NCBI GenBank assembly: GCA_005879535.1
Contig: VBKI01000031.1
Location: 1 to 51,027, forward strand
Length of the DNA stretch: 51,027 nt
Source: Deltaproteobacteria bacterium
GTDB lineage: Bacteria; Myxococcota; Myxococcia; Myxococcales; 40CM-4-68-19
Direction: 5' to 3'
Shown here: positions 1-7,353 of the stretch, piece after piece
Numbering within the stretch: position 1 is the first letter of the stretch
Layout: each line of letters begins with the position of its first letter
Notes under the pieces: generated by a model
Told to the model about the DNA's origin: nothing
What the model saw: the letters and a program-made list of their open reading frames with translations, nothing else
Databases searched by the model: none
Made by a program: the position numbers and the translations under genes

Positions 1-846
1 GGTCGCCGCGAGCATCTCGCCGAGGAAGAGCGCCGCCAGCCAGCCGGCGCGCTTGCGGATCATGCGCGCGAGCGCGATGGTCAGATAGGGCTCGCCGAGG
101 CTCTCGCTGCCGCCCAGCTTCTGGATGTCCTCGGTGGCTTCCTCGCTCACCACCTCGACGATGTCGTCGACGGTGACGATACCCTTCATCCGCCGCTCGG
201 CATCGAGGACGGGGATGGCCATCAGGCTGGTCTCGCGGAAGAGCCGCGCCACCACTTCCTGGTCCGCGTCCTCGTCGACGGATCGGACGTCGGTGTGCAT
301 CAGCTCGCTGACGCGGCGATCGCCGCGCGCCGCCATCAGCTCGCGGAAGGAGACCACCCCCAGCAGCCGCTGACTGGAGTCGAGGACGTACGCGTAGTAC
401 GTCATCTCCACCGACTGGCGCGTCTGGCGCCGCAGGTACGTGACGGCTTCGTCCACCGTCATCTCCGGCCGCAGCCGCGCGAAGCGCGGGCTCATCAGAC
501 CGCCGGCGTGGTCCTCGCGATAGGCGAGCAGCGCCTGGACCTCGCGCCGGGTCTGCTCGTCGAGCATCGCCAAAAGCCGATCCCGGTATTCGGGGGGAGC
601 CTCCTGCACGAGGTCGGCGGCGTCGTCGGGCGCCAGACCGCGAGCCCAGGAGCGCTGCTCCGCCTGCGGAAGGGCGAGGATGAGCTCGACCTGCTCGCGC
701 GGAGAGATGCTGAAGAAGAGGTCTTCGGCTGTGTCCCGGGGAAGAAGCTTGAGGCCCTCCGCGCGCTCCTCCGCCGAAAGCGCCGGCCACGCATCGCGTA
801 GCTCGTCCGGAGAGAGAACGTCCGGCTCCGGCACTGCCGGAGTCAC
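1..846 (-). CDS. mgtE: MgtE family magnesium transporter, N-terminal part (cut by window edge)
   Basis: Gated Mg2+ channel/transporter of the inner membrane. Reading on the minus strand from a GTG at 846, the frame stays open to the window edge (about 282 codons). The first ~130 residues form the helical MgtE_N superhelix, including LAPDDAADLVQEAP. Two CBS domains follow, with MTVDEAVTYLRRQ and GIVTVDDIVDVVSEEATED. The last visible residues, after the 'ARMIRKRAGWLAALFLGE' stretch, begin the first membrane helix. The membrane half lies outside the window. The GTG overlaps the thyX stop as GTGA, implying translational coupling and a shared transcript. The N-domain/CBS/TM order is diagnostic of MgtE; CBS-only proteins or CorC would not have this N-domain. 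Confidence 0.9.
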   Translation of the reverse strand, partial: MTPAVPEPDVLSPDELRDAWPALSAEERAEGLKLLPRDTAEDLFFSISPREQVELILALPQAEQRSWARGLAPDDAADLVQEAPPEYRDRLLAMLDEQTRREVQALLAYREDHAGGLMSPRFARLRPEMTVDEAVTYLRRQTRQSVEMTYYAYVLDSSQRLLGVVSFRELMAARGDRRVSELMHTDVRSVDEDADQEVVARLFRETSLMAIPVLDAERRMKGIVTVDDIVEVVSEEATEDIQKLGGSESLGEPYLTIALARMIRKRAGWLAALFLGEMLAAT

Positions 847-1676
847 ACCTTGGCCTCGCGGAACTCCTCCGCGGCCTTGAAGTCCGTCTCGTCCAGGTCG
901 CGCATCGGCTTGCCGCTCTCGGCCCGGACGCGCTTGAACACCTCGATGACTTGCAGCTTGTGCGGCCGCGAGTTCGAGAGCGGACAAGCCTCGTAGGCCT
1001 TCACGTCCTCGTCGCAGTATCCCATCCGCTTCTCGCCGCACTTCGGCTGCAGGTAACGGGCAAGCTCCGGCACCTTGCGCATCAGCTCGCTGCGCATGCG
1101 CGCGACCATCTGCCGGATCTCCCACTGCGCCCGCGTGCAAAGCCGAAGGTCGGCGATGTGCAGGAGCTCGGCGAAGTTGACCATGATCTGGAAGTTGGTG
1201 GGCGCGGCGTTGGGGAGGACGAAGCGCGCGTCCTCGGCCGGGATGCCGGCCGCCACCGCCTCCCGGTAGACCCGGGTGATCTCCTCCATCAGCTTCTCGA
1301 ACTCCTTCGCCCTGCCCGCCTCGCGCCAGCTCTCGGGCATCACGTACTCGAGCCGCTCCTCGTTCTTTCCGGTGAAGCGCACGTAGCGCTGCGACTGCTG
1401 CTCGAAGGAGATGCCGATGCGGTGCCGCACGAACTGATGGCTGAGCGAGCGCGAGACCCCGGAAATGCCGAACCAGAAGACCACCTGCTCGAGCGGCGAG
1501 ACGTGTCCGGTCTTCAGGCGTTCCTCGACGAACTGGGCGATCTTCGCTTTGGACAGCCCGCCCGCAGCGATGTCGTCCCAGACTTCGCGTGGCGTCTTCG
1601 GCGTGTAGCAGGTGCGATAGGCGCCGTAGAGCTTGGTGAGCGGGTCGTTGGCGAGGTCGATGAGGACGACGTCCAT
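843..1676 (-). CDS. thyX: Flavin-dependent thymidylate synthase ThyX
   Basis: Makes dTMP from dUMP using methylene-THF, NADPH and FAD, so this organism need not rely on ThyA. The 277-residue product carries the family signature around residue 85 (QFVRHRIGISFEQQSQRYV) and the C-terminal Arg/Tyr-rich part expected of ThyX. I chose the ATG at 1676 (MDVVLIDL) over the in-frame GTG at 1694 because homologues begin near the first beta strand; no strong ribosome site distinguishes them. The last codon overlaps the mgtE GTG. Oddity: the spacing between RHR and the following Ser is eight residues, whereas the published motif is RHRX7S. The remaining family features look intact, so I expect a working enzyme. 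Confidence 0.92.
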   Translation of the reverse strand: MDVVLIDLANDPLTKLYGAYRTCYTPKTPREVWDDIAAGGLSKAKIAQFVEERLKTGHVSPLEQVVFWFGISGVSRSLSHQFVRHRIGISFEQQSQRYVRFTGKNEERLEYVMPESWREAGRAKEFEKLMEEITRVYREAVAAGIPAEDARFVLPNAAPTNFQIMVNFAELLHIADLRLCTRAQWEIRQMVARMRSELMRKVPELARYLQPKCGEKRMGYCDEDVKAYEACPLSNSRPHKLQVIEVFKRVRAESGKPMRDLDETDFKAAEEFREAKV

Positions 1677-1748
1677 GGCCGCTTTGTACCGCACGCAACG
1701 GGCCCGCGGCCCCTTGTTTTTTCAGCGGCGGTGTGGTCCCGCGATCCC

Positions 1749-2843
1749 GTGGCGCTGTACGTGGTGTCAGACCTTCATCTGGACGAGCGCGCCGAGGCCC
1801 GGCTCTTCTCGGACGAGCGGCAGGGGCGGCAGCTTTCCTCGCTCTGCGAGCGCGTGGCGCGGGACGATGGCTCCGAGCTCATCGTCCTCGGCGATGCGTT
1901 CGATTTCACCGCGATGCAGCCGCCGCCGAAGGGACTGGGGAAGTTCTTCCGGGAGCTCGACGTGCCACGCGAGGAGCCGCGCCGGCGCGCGCTGCCCGAG
2001 CTGCTGGCCGCGGTGCGCGAGAGCAATCCGGTGGCCCTGGAATCGCTCGCAAGGCTCACCGAATCGGCGCCGGTCACGTTCGTGCCCGGCAACCACGACT
2101 ACCAGCTCGGCGAGCCAGGGGCGGGTGACGCGCTGGCATCGGCGGGCATCCGCGCGCGCCTCGAACGGTCGGCAGTTCGCCGGCTCGCGGGCCGCACCAT
2201 CGTCCTCCAGCATGGCCACGAGCTCGACGAAGGCAACGACAAGCCCGGCGGCAGCGGCGAGGTGCTGACCGCCGCCCTGCACCACGCGGTCATTCCGTTC
2301 CTGCGCCACCGCGGGCCGCCGCCGCACGTCCGCTTCGATCCCGATCGCCTCGTCGCGCTCCGCCCGGAAGAGGCGGTCGTCTCCGTCCTGCAGCGATGGC
2401 TCGACGAGAAGACCTTCCGCCGTTTCTTCCGCGCCTTTCTCCGCCTGCTCGCGGAGAACGGCTTCTTGCCGCGTCCGCTCTCCTGGCTCGCGGGCATGGT
2501 GAGCGCCGAGCGCGTCCGTTCCGCCGTCGCGGAACAGGACCGGCTCTGGGAACACACCGGACGCTATGCGATCGAGGTGCTGAAAGGAAAACGCCATCTC
2601 CCGCACGGCGCTCCGCAGCCGGATGTAGCCGTGCTCGGGCACACGCACGTGCTCGACTGGGCGGTCGAGCGAGGGCGGCTCTACGTCAACCTCGGAACCT
2701 GGACCGAGCGCGCCTTCGACGCCAACAGCCCACGCGACGCGTCGCTGCCGCTCCTCCACGTCGAGGCCAGCAACGGACGTCTGCGCGTGTCCCTCAGCGA
2801 TCTCTCCGCCGCGGATCTCGAGCTGCAGCGCTACGAGGGCTGA
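1749..2843 (+). CDS. Calcineurin-like metallophosphoesterase, paralogue 1
   Basis: A 364-residue cytoplasmic metallophosphoesterase starting at GTG (VALYVVSDLHLDE). The two-metal-centre motifs occur in order: SDLHL near residue 8, GDAFDF near 53, GNHDY near 113, LQHGHELDE near 154 and GHTHVLDW near 297. The closest recognised architecture is the LpxH-like (UDP-diacylglucosamine pyrophosphatase) branch. The protein is, however, longer than LpxH by a central helical insert (HAVIPFLRH onward), so the substrate is unknown. A close paralogue lies at 4424-5533 with the same start context and motif spacing. It is divergent from thyX and ends 18 bases before the convergent response regulator. Confidence 0.88.
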   Translation: MALYVVSDLHLDERAEARLFSDERQGRQLSSLCERVARDDGSELIVLGDAFDFTAMQPPPKGLGKFFRELDVPREEPRRRALPELLAAVRESNPVALESLARLTESAPVTFVPGNHDYQLGEPGAGDALASAGIRARLERSAVRRLAGRTIVLQHGHELDEGNDKPGGSGEVLTAALHHAVIPFLRHRGPPPHVRFDPDRLVALRPEEAVVSVLQRWLDEKTFRRFFRAFLRLLAENGFLPRPLSWLAGMVSAERVRSAVAEQDRLWEHTGRYAIEVLKGKRHLPHGAPQPDVAVLGHTHVLDWAVERGRLYVNLGTWTERAFDANSPRDASLPLLHVEASNGRLRVSLSDLSAADLELQRYEG

Positions 2844-2861
2844 TCAGCCGCGCGCGAAAGC

Positions 2862-3623
2862 TCACGCCGCCTGGTCGCCGCGCAAGCGCCGGACGTGCGA
2901 CTGCAGCTGGCGGATCACGCGCTGCAGCTCGCCCCGGAACGGGGCCACGTCGAGGCCGGGACGCCGCTGCAGATCCTCGAGAAGGATCAGCGCCATCTCG
3001 ACGCCGACGATCTCGGCGCCCTGCCGGATCTCGGCGCTGCTGCCGAGTTGCTTGCGCAGCTCGTCGCGCTCGGCCAGGAGATCGCGGGTGGCGAGGTCGA
3101 CGCGCGCCTCGAGGACCTCGTTGAACATGTCGATCTCGGTGCGCTGTTCAGTGACCTCGGACTCTTTCTTGTCCAGCTCCGCCTCGAACTCGCGCAGCCG
3201 CCGGAGGAACCGGGTCCGGTCGAAGTCCGCCCGCTGGTGCTCGATCGCGCGGCGCACCTTCTCGGCCACGAGCTCGATGTCCTGGAACGGCTTCTCCAGG
3301 TAATCGGCCGCGCCGAGGCGGAGCGCCTCGACCGCCGACGACGTCGAGGCGTACGCCGTCATCACGATGCACGCGCAGTGCGGCTGCAGCTTGCGGACGG
3401 CGGCAACCAGGGCCAGCCCGTCCTTTCCGGGCAGGTTCTTGTCCGCCAGCATGCAACCGAAGTTCTCGCGCTGCAGGACGCCGAGGGCCTCTTCCGCGTT
3501 GGAAACGGAGATCACGCGGAGGCCTTGCTTCGGCAGCACCCGCTGGAGCACCTGCACGACGATCGGCTCGTCGTCCACGATGAGGACCGTGTTGGGGAAG
3601 TTCACGATCTCGATCCCGACCAT
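2862..3623 (-). CDS. Response regulator with C-terminal coiled coil, no DNA-binding domain
   Basis: A 253-residue protein. Residues ~14-130 are a receiver domain: acidic pair in LIVDDEP, phospho-acceptor Asp in MLADKNLPGKDG, conserved Thr in IVMTAY and Lys in LEKPF. The rest (about 120 residues) is charged, heptad-like coiled coil (for example ELDKKESEVTEQRTEIDMF) and contains no helix-turn-helix, GGDEF or HD motif. Output is therefore probably by protein contact or dimerisation. The ATG at 3623 is preceded by GAGGGACACC, a good ribosome site; longer upstream frame is open but has no support. It diverges from crcB across 158 bases. No partner kinase is adjacent. Confidence 0.87.
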   Translation of the reverse strand: MVGIEIVNFPNTVLIVDDEPIVVQVLQRVLPKQGLRVISVSNAEEALGVLQRENFGCMLADKNLPGKDGLALVAAVRKLQPHCACIVMTAYASTSSAVEALRLGAADYLEKPFQDIELVAEKVRRAIEHQRADFDRTRFLRRLREFEAELDKKESEVTEQRTEIDMFNEVLEARVDLATRDLLAERDELRKQLGSSAEIRQGAEIVGVEMALILLEDLQRRPGLDVAPFRGELQRVIRQLQSHVRRLRGDQAA

Positions 3624-3781
3624 CGGTGTCCCTCGTCGATCGGTTGTATTCCGCTGCGGATCGCAGCAGCAACTTCGTGAAATTCCGGCGCTTGTATGCG
3701 CGTGTCCGCAGGGCCGGGCGAGGGCGCTGAACGCGTGCACATGCGCCCACATTGGGGCGCGGTTTTTCGTAGGATGTCGTC

Positions 3782-4150
3782 GTGATTCCAATCCTGCTCG
3801 TCGCGGTGGGTGGCGCGCTCGGAGCGGTTGCGCGGTACCTCGTCGCGACCGCTTTCGCGCATCGTCTCGGGGTGCAATGGCCATGGGGCACGCTGTTCAT
3901 CAACCTGAGCGGCTGTCTGTTGATCTCGCTCTTCCTCGGCGCGGGGTCGGAGCGGATCGCGGACTCGAACCTGCGGTACCTGTTGCCCATCGGCTTCGTC
4001 GGCGCATACACGACGTTCTCGACGTACGAGTACGAGACGATGAGGTTGTTCCAACTCGGCCGCGGCAGCGGGGCGCTGGCTTACGTCGCGGCGAGCAACG
4101 TGCTCGGCTTCGCGGCGGTCTATGCGGGCGCATGGCTCGGGCGCCGATGA
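3782..4150 (+). CDS. crcB: CrcB/Fluc fluoride channel
   Basis: A 122-residue small membrane protein with four predicted helices. It carries the CrcB hallmarks GGALGAVARY near the start, the GTLFINLSG helix with the conserved Asn, and GAYTTFSTYEYE near residue 80, whose TTFST segment lines the fluoride pore. These dual-topology dimers export cytoplasmic F-. The start is GTG at 3782. The stop overlaps the next ATG (ATGA), so it is coupled to the alkyltransferase-like gene. I looked for a fluoride riboswitch in the 158-base upstream gap and could not make one fit. Length is normal for the family. Confidence 0.93.
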   Translation: MIPILLVAVGGALGAVARYLVATAFAHRLGVQWPWGTLFINLSGCLLISLFLGAGSERIADSNLRYLLPIGFVGAYTTFSTYEYETMRLFQLGRGSGALAYVAASNVLGFAAVYAGAWLGRR

Positions 4151-4413
4151 CCGCGTTCCTGCGCGCGGTGCGCCGGATCGTCCGGAGCATTCCGCGCGGG
4201 ACCACGCTCTCCTACGGTGAGGTGGCGATCCGCGCCGGCAAGCCCGGCGGAGCGCGCGCGGTGGTCGCCGCCCTCCACCGGCTCGACGACGTCCCATGGT
4301 GGCGCGTGGCGCGTCACGACGGCACGCTTGCTCCGCCCGTCGCGCGCGACCAGGCCGCCCTCCTCCGCCAGGAAGGGTGGAAAGGTCGCCAGCGCGGGCG
4401 AAAGCGCGGATAA
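4147..4413 (+). CDS. Alkyltransferase-like (MGMT C-domain) protein
   Basis: An 88-residue protein matching the winged-helix DNA-binding domain of O6-alkylguanine-DNA alkyltransferase. It has IPRGTTLSYGEVA (the start of the recognition helix region) and AVVAALHRLDDVPWWRV. In true MGMT the last motif is PCHRV with the acceptor Cys; here the position is Trp. The protein therefore cannot transfer alkyl groups and should act like ATL/YbaZ proteins, which flag alkylated bases for nucleotide excision repair. Classical ATLs have PWHRV; this one has PWWRV, also losing the His. The start ATG overlaps the crcB stop and the gene lies 10 bases before the second phosphoesterase. Confidence 0.85.
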   Translation: MTAFLRAVRRIVRSIPRGTTLSYGEVAIRAGKPGGARAVVAALHRLDDVPWWRVARHDGTLAPPVARDQAALLRQEGWKGRQRGRKRG

Positions 4414-4423
4414 ACTCGTTGGG

Positions 4424-5533
4424 GTGGCGCTCTACGTCGTCAGCGATCTTCATCTCGGTGAAGGCACGCTCGCGCGGATGTTTCGCGACGAGGATCAGGG
4501 TAGGCGTTTCACCGAAGTGTGCGACCGGGTCTCCGGCGAGGCGGACGGCGAGCTGGTGCTGCTCGGAGACGTCTTCGATCTCACCGCCGCCATTCCCCCG
4601 CACAAGGGGTTGACGCAGTTCGGCGTCTCGCTGGACGTCCCCATCGAGGACAAGCCTCCGCCGCCTCTGCCCGCGGTGATGCGCAGCATCCGGGAGAGCA
4701 ATCCCGTCGCGTTGCAGGCCCTGGAGGACGTCTCGCAGAAGGCGAAGGTGACGCTGGTCCCGGGAAACCACGACCGGCACCTCGCGGACGCCGGCGGGCG
4801 CGAGGCGCTGGATGCCGCGGGCCTCTCCAAGGTGCAGATCGAGCCGATGGCGGCGCGCCGCGTGCTCGACAAGTGGGTGATGCTGCAGCATGGACATCTC
4901 TGGGATCCGTCGAACGCGACGCCGACCGGCGGCGGCGAGACCATGACCGGCGTTCTCCACCACGCCGTGATCCCGTTCCTGCGGCATCTGCTGCCGCGCA
5001 GCAACGTCCACATCGATCCCGAGAGGCTCGTCGCGCTCCGCCCCGAGGAGCGCGTCATCCCGGTGCTGGAGCGTTGGCTGAAGCCGGGCGTGTTCGAGCG
5101 GTTCATCGATGCGCTGCTGGAGATCCTGGTGGAAAACGGCGCTCTTGCGCGGCCGCTCGCATGGGTGACCACACCCTCGCTCTTGCGCTGGCGGCTCAAG
5201 GACGACGACGATCTGTGGGAGCGGGCCGGCGCATCCGCCATGGCCGTGCTCGAAGGAGCAAAGTCGCTGCCGGGCAAACCGCCTCCTCCCGACGTCCTGG
5301 TCCTCGGGCACACCCACGTGATGGACTGGGCCGTCCAGGACGGGCGCCCGGGCGTGCAGCGGCTCTACGTCAACCTCGGGACGTGGAGTGCCCGCGCCAC
5401 CGATGCGGCGGGGCCGATGGACGCCGCCATGCCGCTGTTGCGGATCGAGGCCGACTCGCGGCAGCTTCGCGCCGAGCTGTTCGATTGCGCCCGGCGCTGG
5501 CGGCCGCTCCAACGCTTCGAGGTGGATCGATGA
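4424..5533 (+). CDS. Calcineurin-like metallophosphoesterase, paralogue 2
   Basis: A 369-residue paralogue of the protein at 1749-2843, sharing the GTG start and opening (VALYVVSDLHLGE). Metal-ligand motifs are SDLHL, GDVFDL, GNHDRHL, LQHGHLWDP and GHTHVMDW, at nearly the same spacing. The central HAVIPFLRHL segment and C-terminal LYVNLGTW are also shared. It is a predicted cytoplasmic di-metal phosphoesterase of the LpxH-like group; the substrate is unknown. An open frame extends upstream to 4217, but that stretch overlaps the ATL gene in another frame and does not resemble the paralogue. It is likely co-transcribed with crcB and ATL. Confidence 0.88.
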   Translation: MALYVVSDLHLGEGTLARMFRDEDQGRRFTEVCDRVSGEADGELVLLGDVFDLTAAIPPHKGLTQFGVSLDVPIEDKPPPPLPAVMRSIRESNPVALQALEDVSQKAKVTLVPGNHDRHLADAGGREALDAAGLSKVQIEPMAARRVLDKWVMLQHGHLWDPSNATPTGGGETMTGVLHHAVIPFLRHLLPRSNVHIDPERLVALRPEERVIPVLERWLKPGVFERFIDALLEILVENGALARPLAWVTTPSLLRWRLKDDDDLWERAGASAMAVLEGAKSLPGKPPPPDVLVLGHTHVMDWAVQDGRPGVQRLYVNLGTWSARATDAAGPMDAAMPLLRIEADSRQLRAELFDCARRWRPLQRFEVDR

Positions 5534-5558
5534 CGGGGCAGGGGCAGGAGCGCAGGGA

Positions 5559-6485
5559 TTGAGGCGAACGCTGCTCGTCCTGCTCACGGCGTCGATCGCG
5601 CTGCCTGCGGAAGCGCGCGTGCCCAGGAAAGCCAGGCGCGCGCCGGTGATGCGCGCCGAGGACGATCCGCGCAAGAGGGGCCGCGCGTTCCCCAGGGCAT
5701 CGATCACCTTCGCCGCGCCGGCGGATCTCTCGCAATCGGCCGAAGGAGCGGTGGCCGTCCGCGTGGTGGTGAAAGGTTACGCGATCGGAGCGCTGCGGCC
5801 CGGCGGTCCCGTTCCGCACACCCACCTCATCGTCGACAACGAGCCGGCGATGGAAATCCCCGATGCGAACGCGACGTGGATGCTCGGCGGGCTCTCGCCA
5901 GGGCCGCATTTGCTTCGCGTCGTGCTGTGCAGGCCCTGGCACGAGGTGGTGAAAGCGCCGAGGGCATTCGCGATGGTGCGCGTCTGGATGGGGCCGAGGA
6001 TCCCCGGCAAGGCCGGCAGGGCCGCGGAGTCCGTGACCTGGCCCCAGCCAAGAAAGCCGATCCTCACGTACGTCCTGCCGGTGGGCGCACCCTCCGAGCA
6101 ACTGGTGCTCGCGCGCCTGGAAGAGAATCCTCCCGACGCTGCCGCCGACGCGGGGCAGGCCAAGCCGCCGGACCCGGTCGCGACTCCGCTTCCGGGGGCG
6201 AACCGGCCCGTGCTCGATTTCTACCTGTCGAATGCCAAGCTCGGCCGCCGCGGCGACAAGGTCCGCATCGTGCTCGACCGGCGCGAGCTTCCGTTGATCA
6301 CCGACTGGAAGCCGCACCTCTTGCGAGGGGCACGCGGCGGCGCGCACCGCATCTCGATCGATCTGCTGAGCCGCAAGGGCGTGAAGGTGAACAACGTGCT
6401 CAACCGGAGCGACCGCGTGTTCACCGTCGAGAGCCTGCAGCGAAAGGGCGGATCGCGGCTCGGCGATTCGCGTCTCTCACGCTGA
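5559..6485 (+). CDS. Exported protein of unknown function
   Basis: A 308-residue protein read from a TTG at 5559, preceded by a GGAGCGCAGGG stretch. The N-terminus (LRRTLLVLLTASIALPAEA) is a signal peptide with an Ala-x-Ala-like cleavage site. Two similar beta-rich segments are visible. The first (residues ~80-130) contains HTHLIVDNEPAM and LSPGPHLLRVVLC. The second (~220-300) contains VLDFYLSNAKLG and GAHRISIDLLSRKG. Both resemble the 'ligand value / length of chain' layout of DUF4399-like periplasmic Ig-type folds, but I do not assign a family. It lies downstream of the phosphoesterase and overlaps the convergent rhodanese gene by nine bases. Function not recognised. Confidence 0.72.
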   Translation: MRRTLLVLLTASIALPAEARVPRKARRAPVMRAEDDPRKRGRAFPRASITFAAPADLSQSAEGAVAVRVVVKGYAIGALRPGGPVPHTHLIVDNEPAMEIPDANATWMLGGLSPGPHLLRVVLCRPWHEVVKAPRAFAMVRVWMGPRIPGKAGRAAESVTWPQPRKPILTYVLPVGAPSEQLVLARLEENPPDAAADAGQAKPPDPVATPLPGANRPVLDFYLSNAKLGRRGDKVRIVLDRRELPLITDWKPHLLRGARGGAHRISIDLLSRKGVKVNNVLNRSDRVFTVESLQRKGGSRLGDSRLSR

Positions 6486-6893
6486 AGGGTCGCCCTTCTC
6501 CACCGGCTTGCCGGCCTTCTGCCAGCCCTGGATGCCGGCCGACATGATGTAGACGTTCTTGTATCCGAAGCTGAGCGCCGCACGGGCGCCCTGGTGGCAG
6601 GCCATTCAATGCGTGTTCGCGCAATAGAACACGAGCTTGCGCGACTTGTCCTTGGGGAGATCGCTCTCCTTCACCGCCTTGAAGTCGACCCACTTCGCGG
6701 TGGGGACGTGTCCCTTGGCGTACACGTCCTTGCCGTTGTTGTCGAAGATGTCCGCGTCCTTCTTGGCGATGAGATCGGCGACCTGATCGATGGTCAGATC
6801 GCCGAAGCCCTCTTCCTTGGCCGAGTCGGCGCGCGCCGTTCCCGCGAACAGCAGCACGAGAGCGGCGAACAGGGTCCTGCGCAGGATTCTCAT
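6477..6893 (-). CDS. Exported rhodanese-domain protein with in-frame UGA, candidate selenoprotein
   Basis: Translation from ATG 6893 gives a signal peptide (LRRTLFAALVLLFAGTARA) and a single rhodanese domain. A TGA at 6608-6606 falls inside the active-site loop, giving VFYCANTH-(UGA)-MACHQGARAA. The same frame continues without another stop for 42 codons through the normal end of the fold (NVYIMSAGIQGWQKAGKPV). Exported rhodaneses of this type usually have FYC-x4-C, so UGA replaces the second loop Cys; the FYC Cys is kept. A hairpin follows at +15 (listed separately). I read UGA as selenocysteine, giving 138 residues. The alternative is a nonsense mutation, and a standard caller would stop at 6606. 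No clear ribosome site precedes the ATG. Confidence 0.72.
6573..6591 (-). promoter_or_regulatory. Candidate bacterial SECIS hairpin of the rhodanese gene
   Basis: On the minus strand, starting 15 bases after the UGA, the mRNA reads GGGCGCC-CGUGC-GGCGCUC. That is a 7-bp stem (one G-U pair) with a 5-base loop whose second base is G. Bacterial SECIS elements sit directly downstream of the UGA inside the coding region, with a short apical loop carrying a G in its first two positions. This fits, with the loop G at +23. GC-rich coding DNA forms hairpins easily, so the hairpin alone is weak; the match to the peroxiredoxin hairpin strengthens it. Confidence 0.55.
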
Positions 6894-6924
6894 GGGAAGG
6901 AGGGTAATCGCGCTCGCCCGCCGG

Positions 6925-7353
6925 TCAAGCGCTCTTCTCCATCGAAACATGGGGAATGGCGGTACCGTCTTGCACCGCGCCGGAGGCGGTATACCCAGCC
7001 TTCTCGTAAAAGGCTTGTGCCTGTACCTGTGCCCAGAGGGTCAGCTTTGTTGCTCCGCGTCGACGCGCCTCGTCCTCGAGAAACGCGAGGAGCGCCTTCC
7101 CGACGCCGCGCCCGCGAGCGTCATCGATGACGGCCATCCGTTGAATCCTGGCAATCCCGGGGGCAACGAAGATCAACCTGCCGGCGCCGCACGCAACCCC
7201 ATCGAGCACCGCCAGCGCATGCACAGCGTCGGAGTCAAGCCCGTCCAACTCGAGGCTCGGCCGCACGCCCTGCTCTTCCACGAACACCGTCCAGCGCAGC
7301 CTCAGGCACTGCTCGACGTCCTTCGCGCTCCGCGCGAGTCGAACCTCGATCAT
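6925..7353 (-). CDS. GNAT family N-acetyltransferase
   Basis: A 142-residue single-domain GCN5-related acetyltransferase. The acetyl-CoA-binding signature is RIQRMAVIDDARGRGVGKALL (residues ~70-90), and the C-terminal YEKAGY motif is near residue 120. The N-terminal WTVFVEEQGV segment is typical of the ElaA/YjcF-like group acting on small amines or unknown substrates. I chose the ATG at 7353 because it overlaps the stop of the upstream transporter as ATGA; an ATG seven codons earlier is possible. Substrate cannot be told from sequence. Confidence 0.87.
   Translation of the reverse strand: MIEVRLARSAKDVEQCLRLRWTVFVEEQGVRPSLELDGLDSDAVHALAVLDGVACGAGRLIFVAPGIARIQRMAVIDDARGRGVGKALLAFLEDEARRRGATKLTLWAQVQAQAFYEKAGYTASGAVQDGTAIPHVSMEKSA

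Noticed and set aside
3624-3781. Fluoride riboswitch before crcB
   Set aside because: I could not fit the conserved pseudoknot core of the crcB motif anywhere in the gap.
5530-5562. A 10-codon ORF overlapping both the phosphoesterase stop and the next TTG start as a possible leader peptide
   Set aside because: No ribosome site or regulatory codon run; overlapping starts and stops are common in this window.
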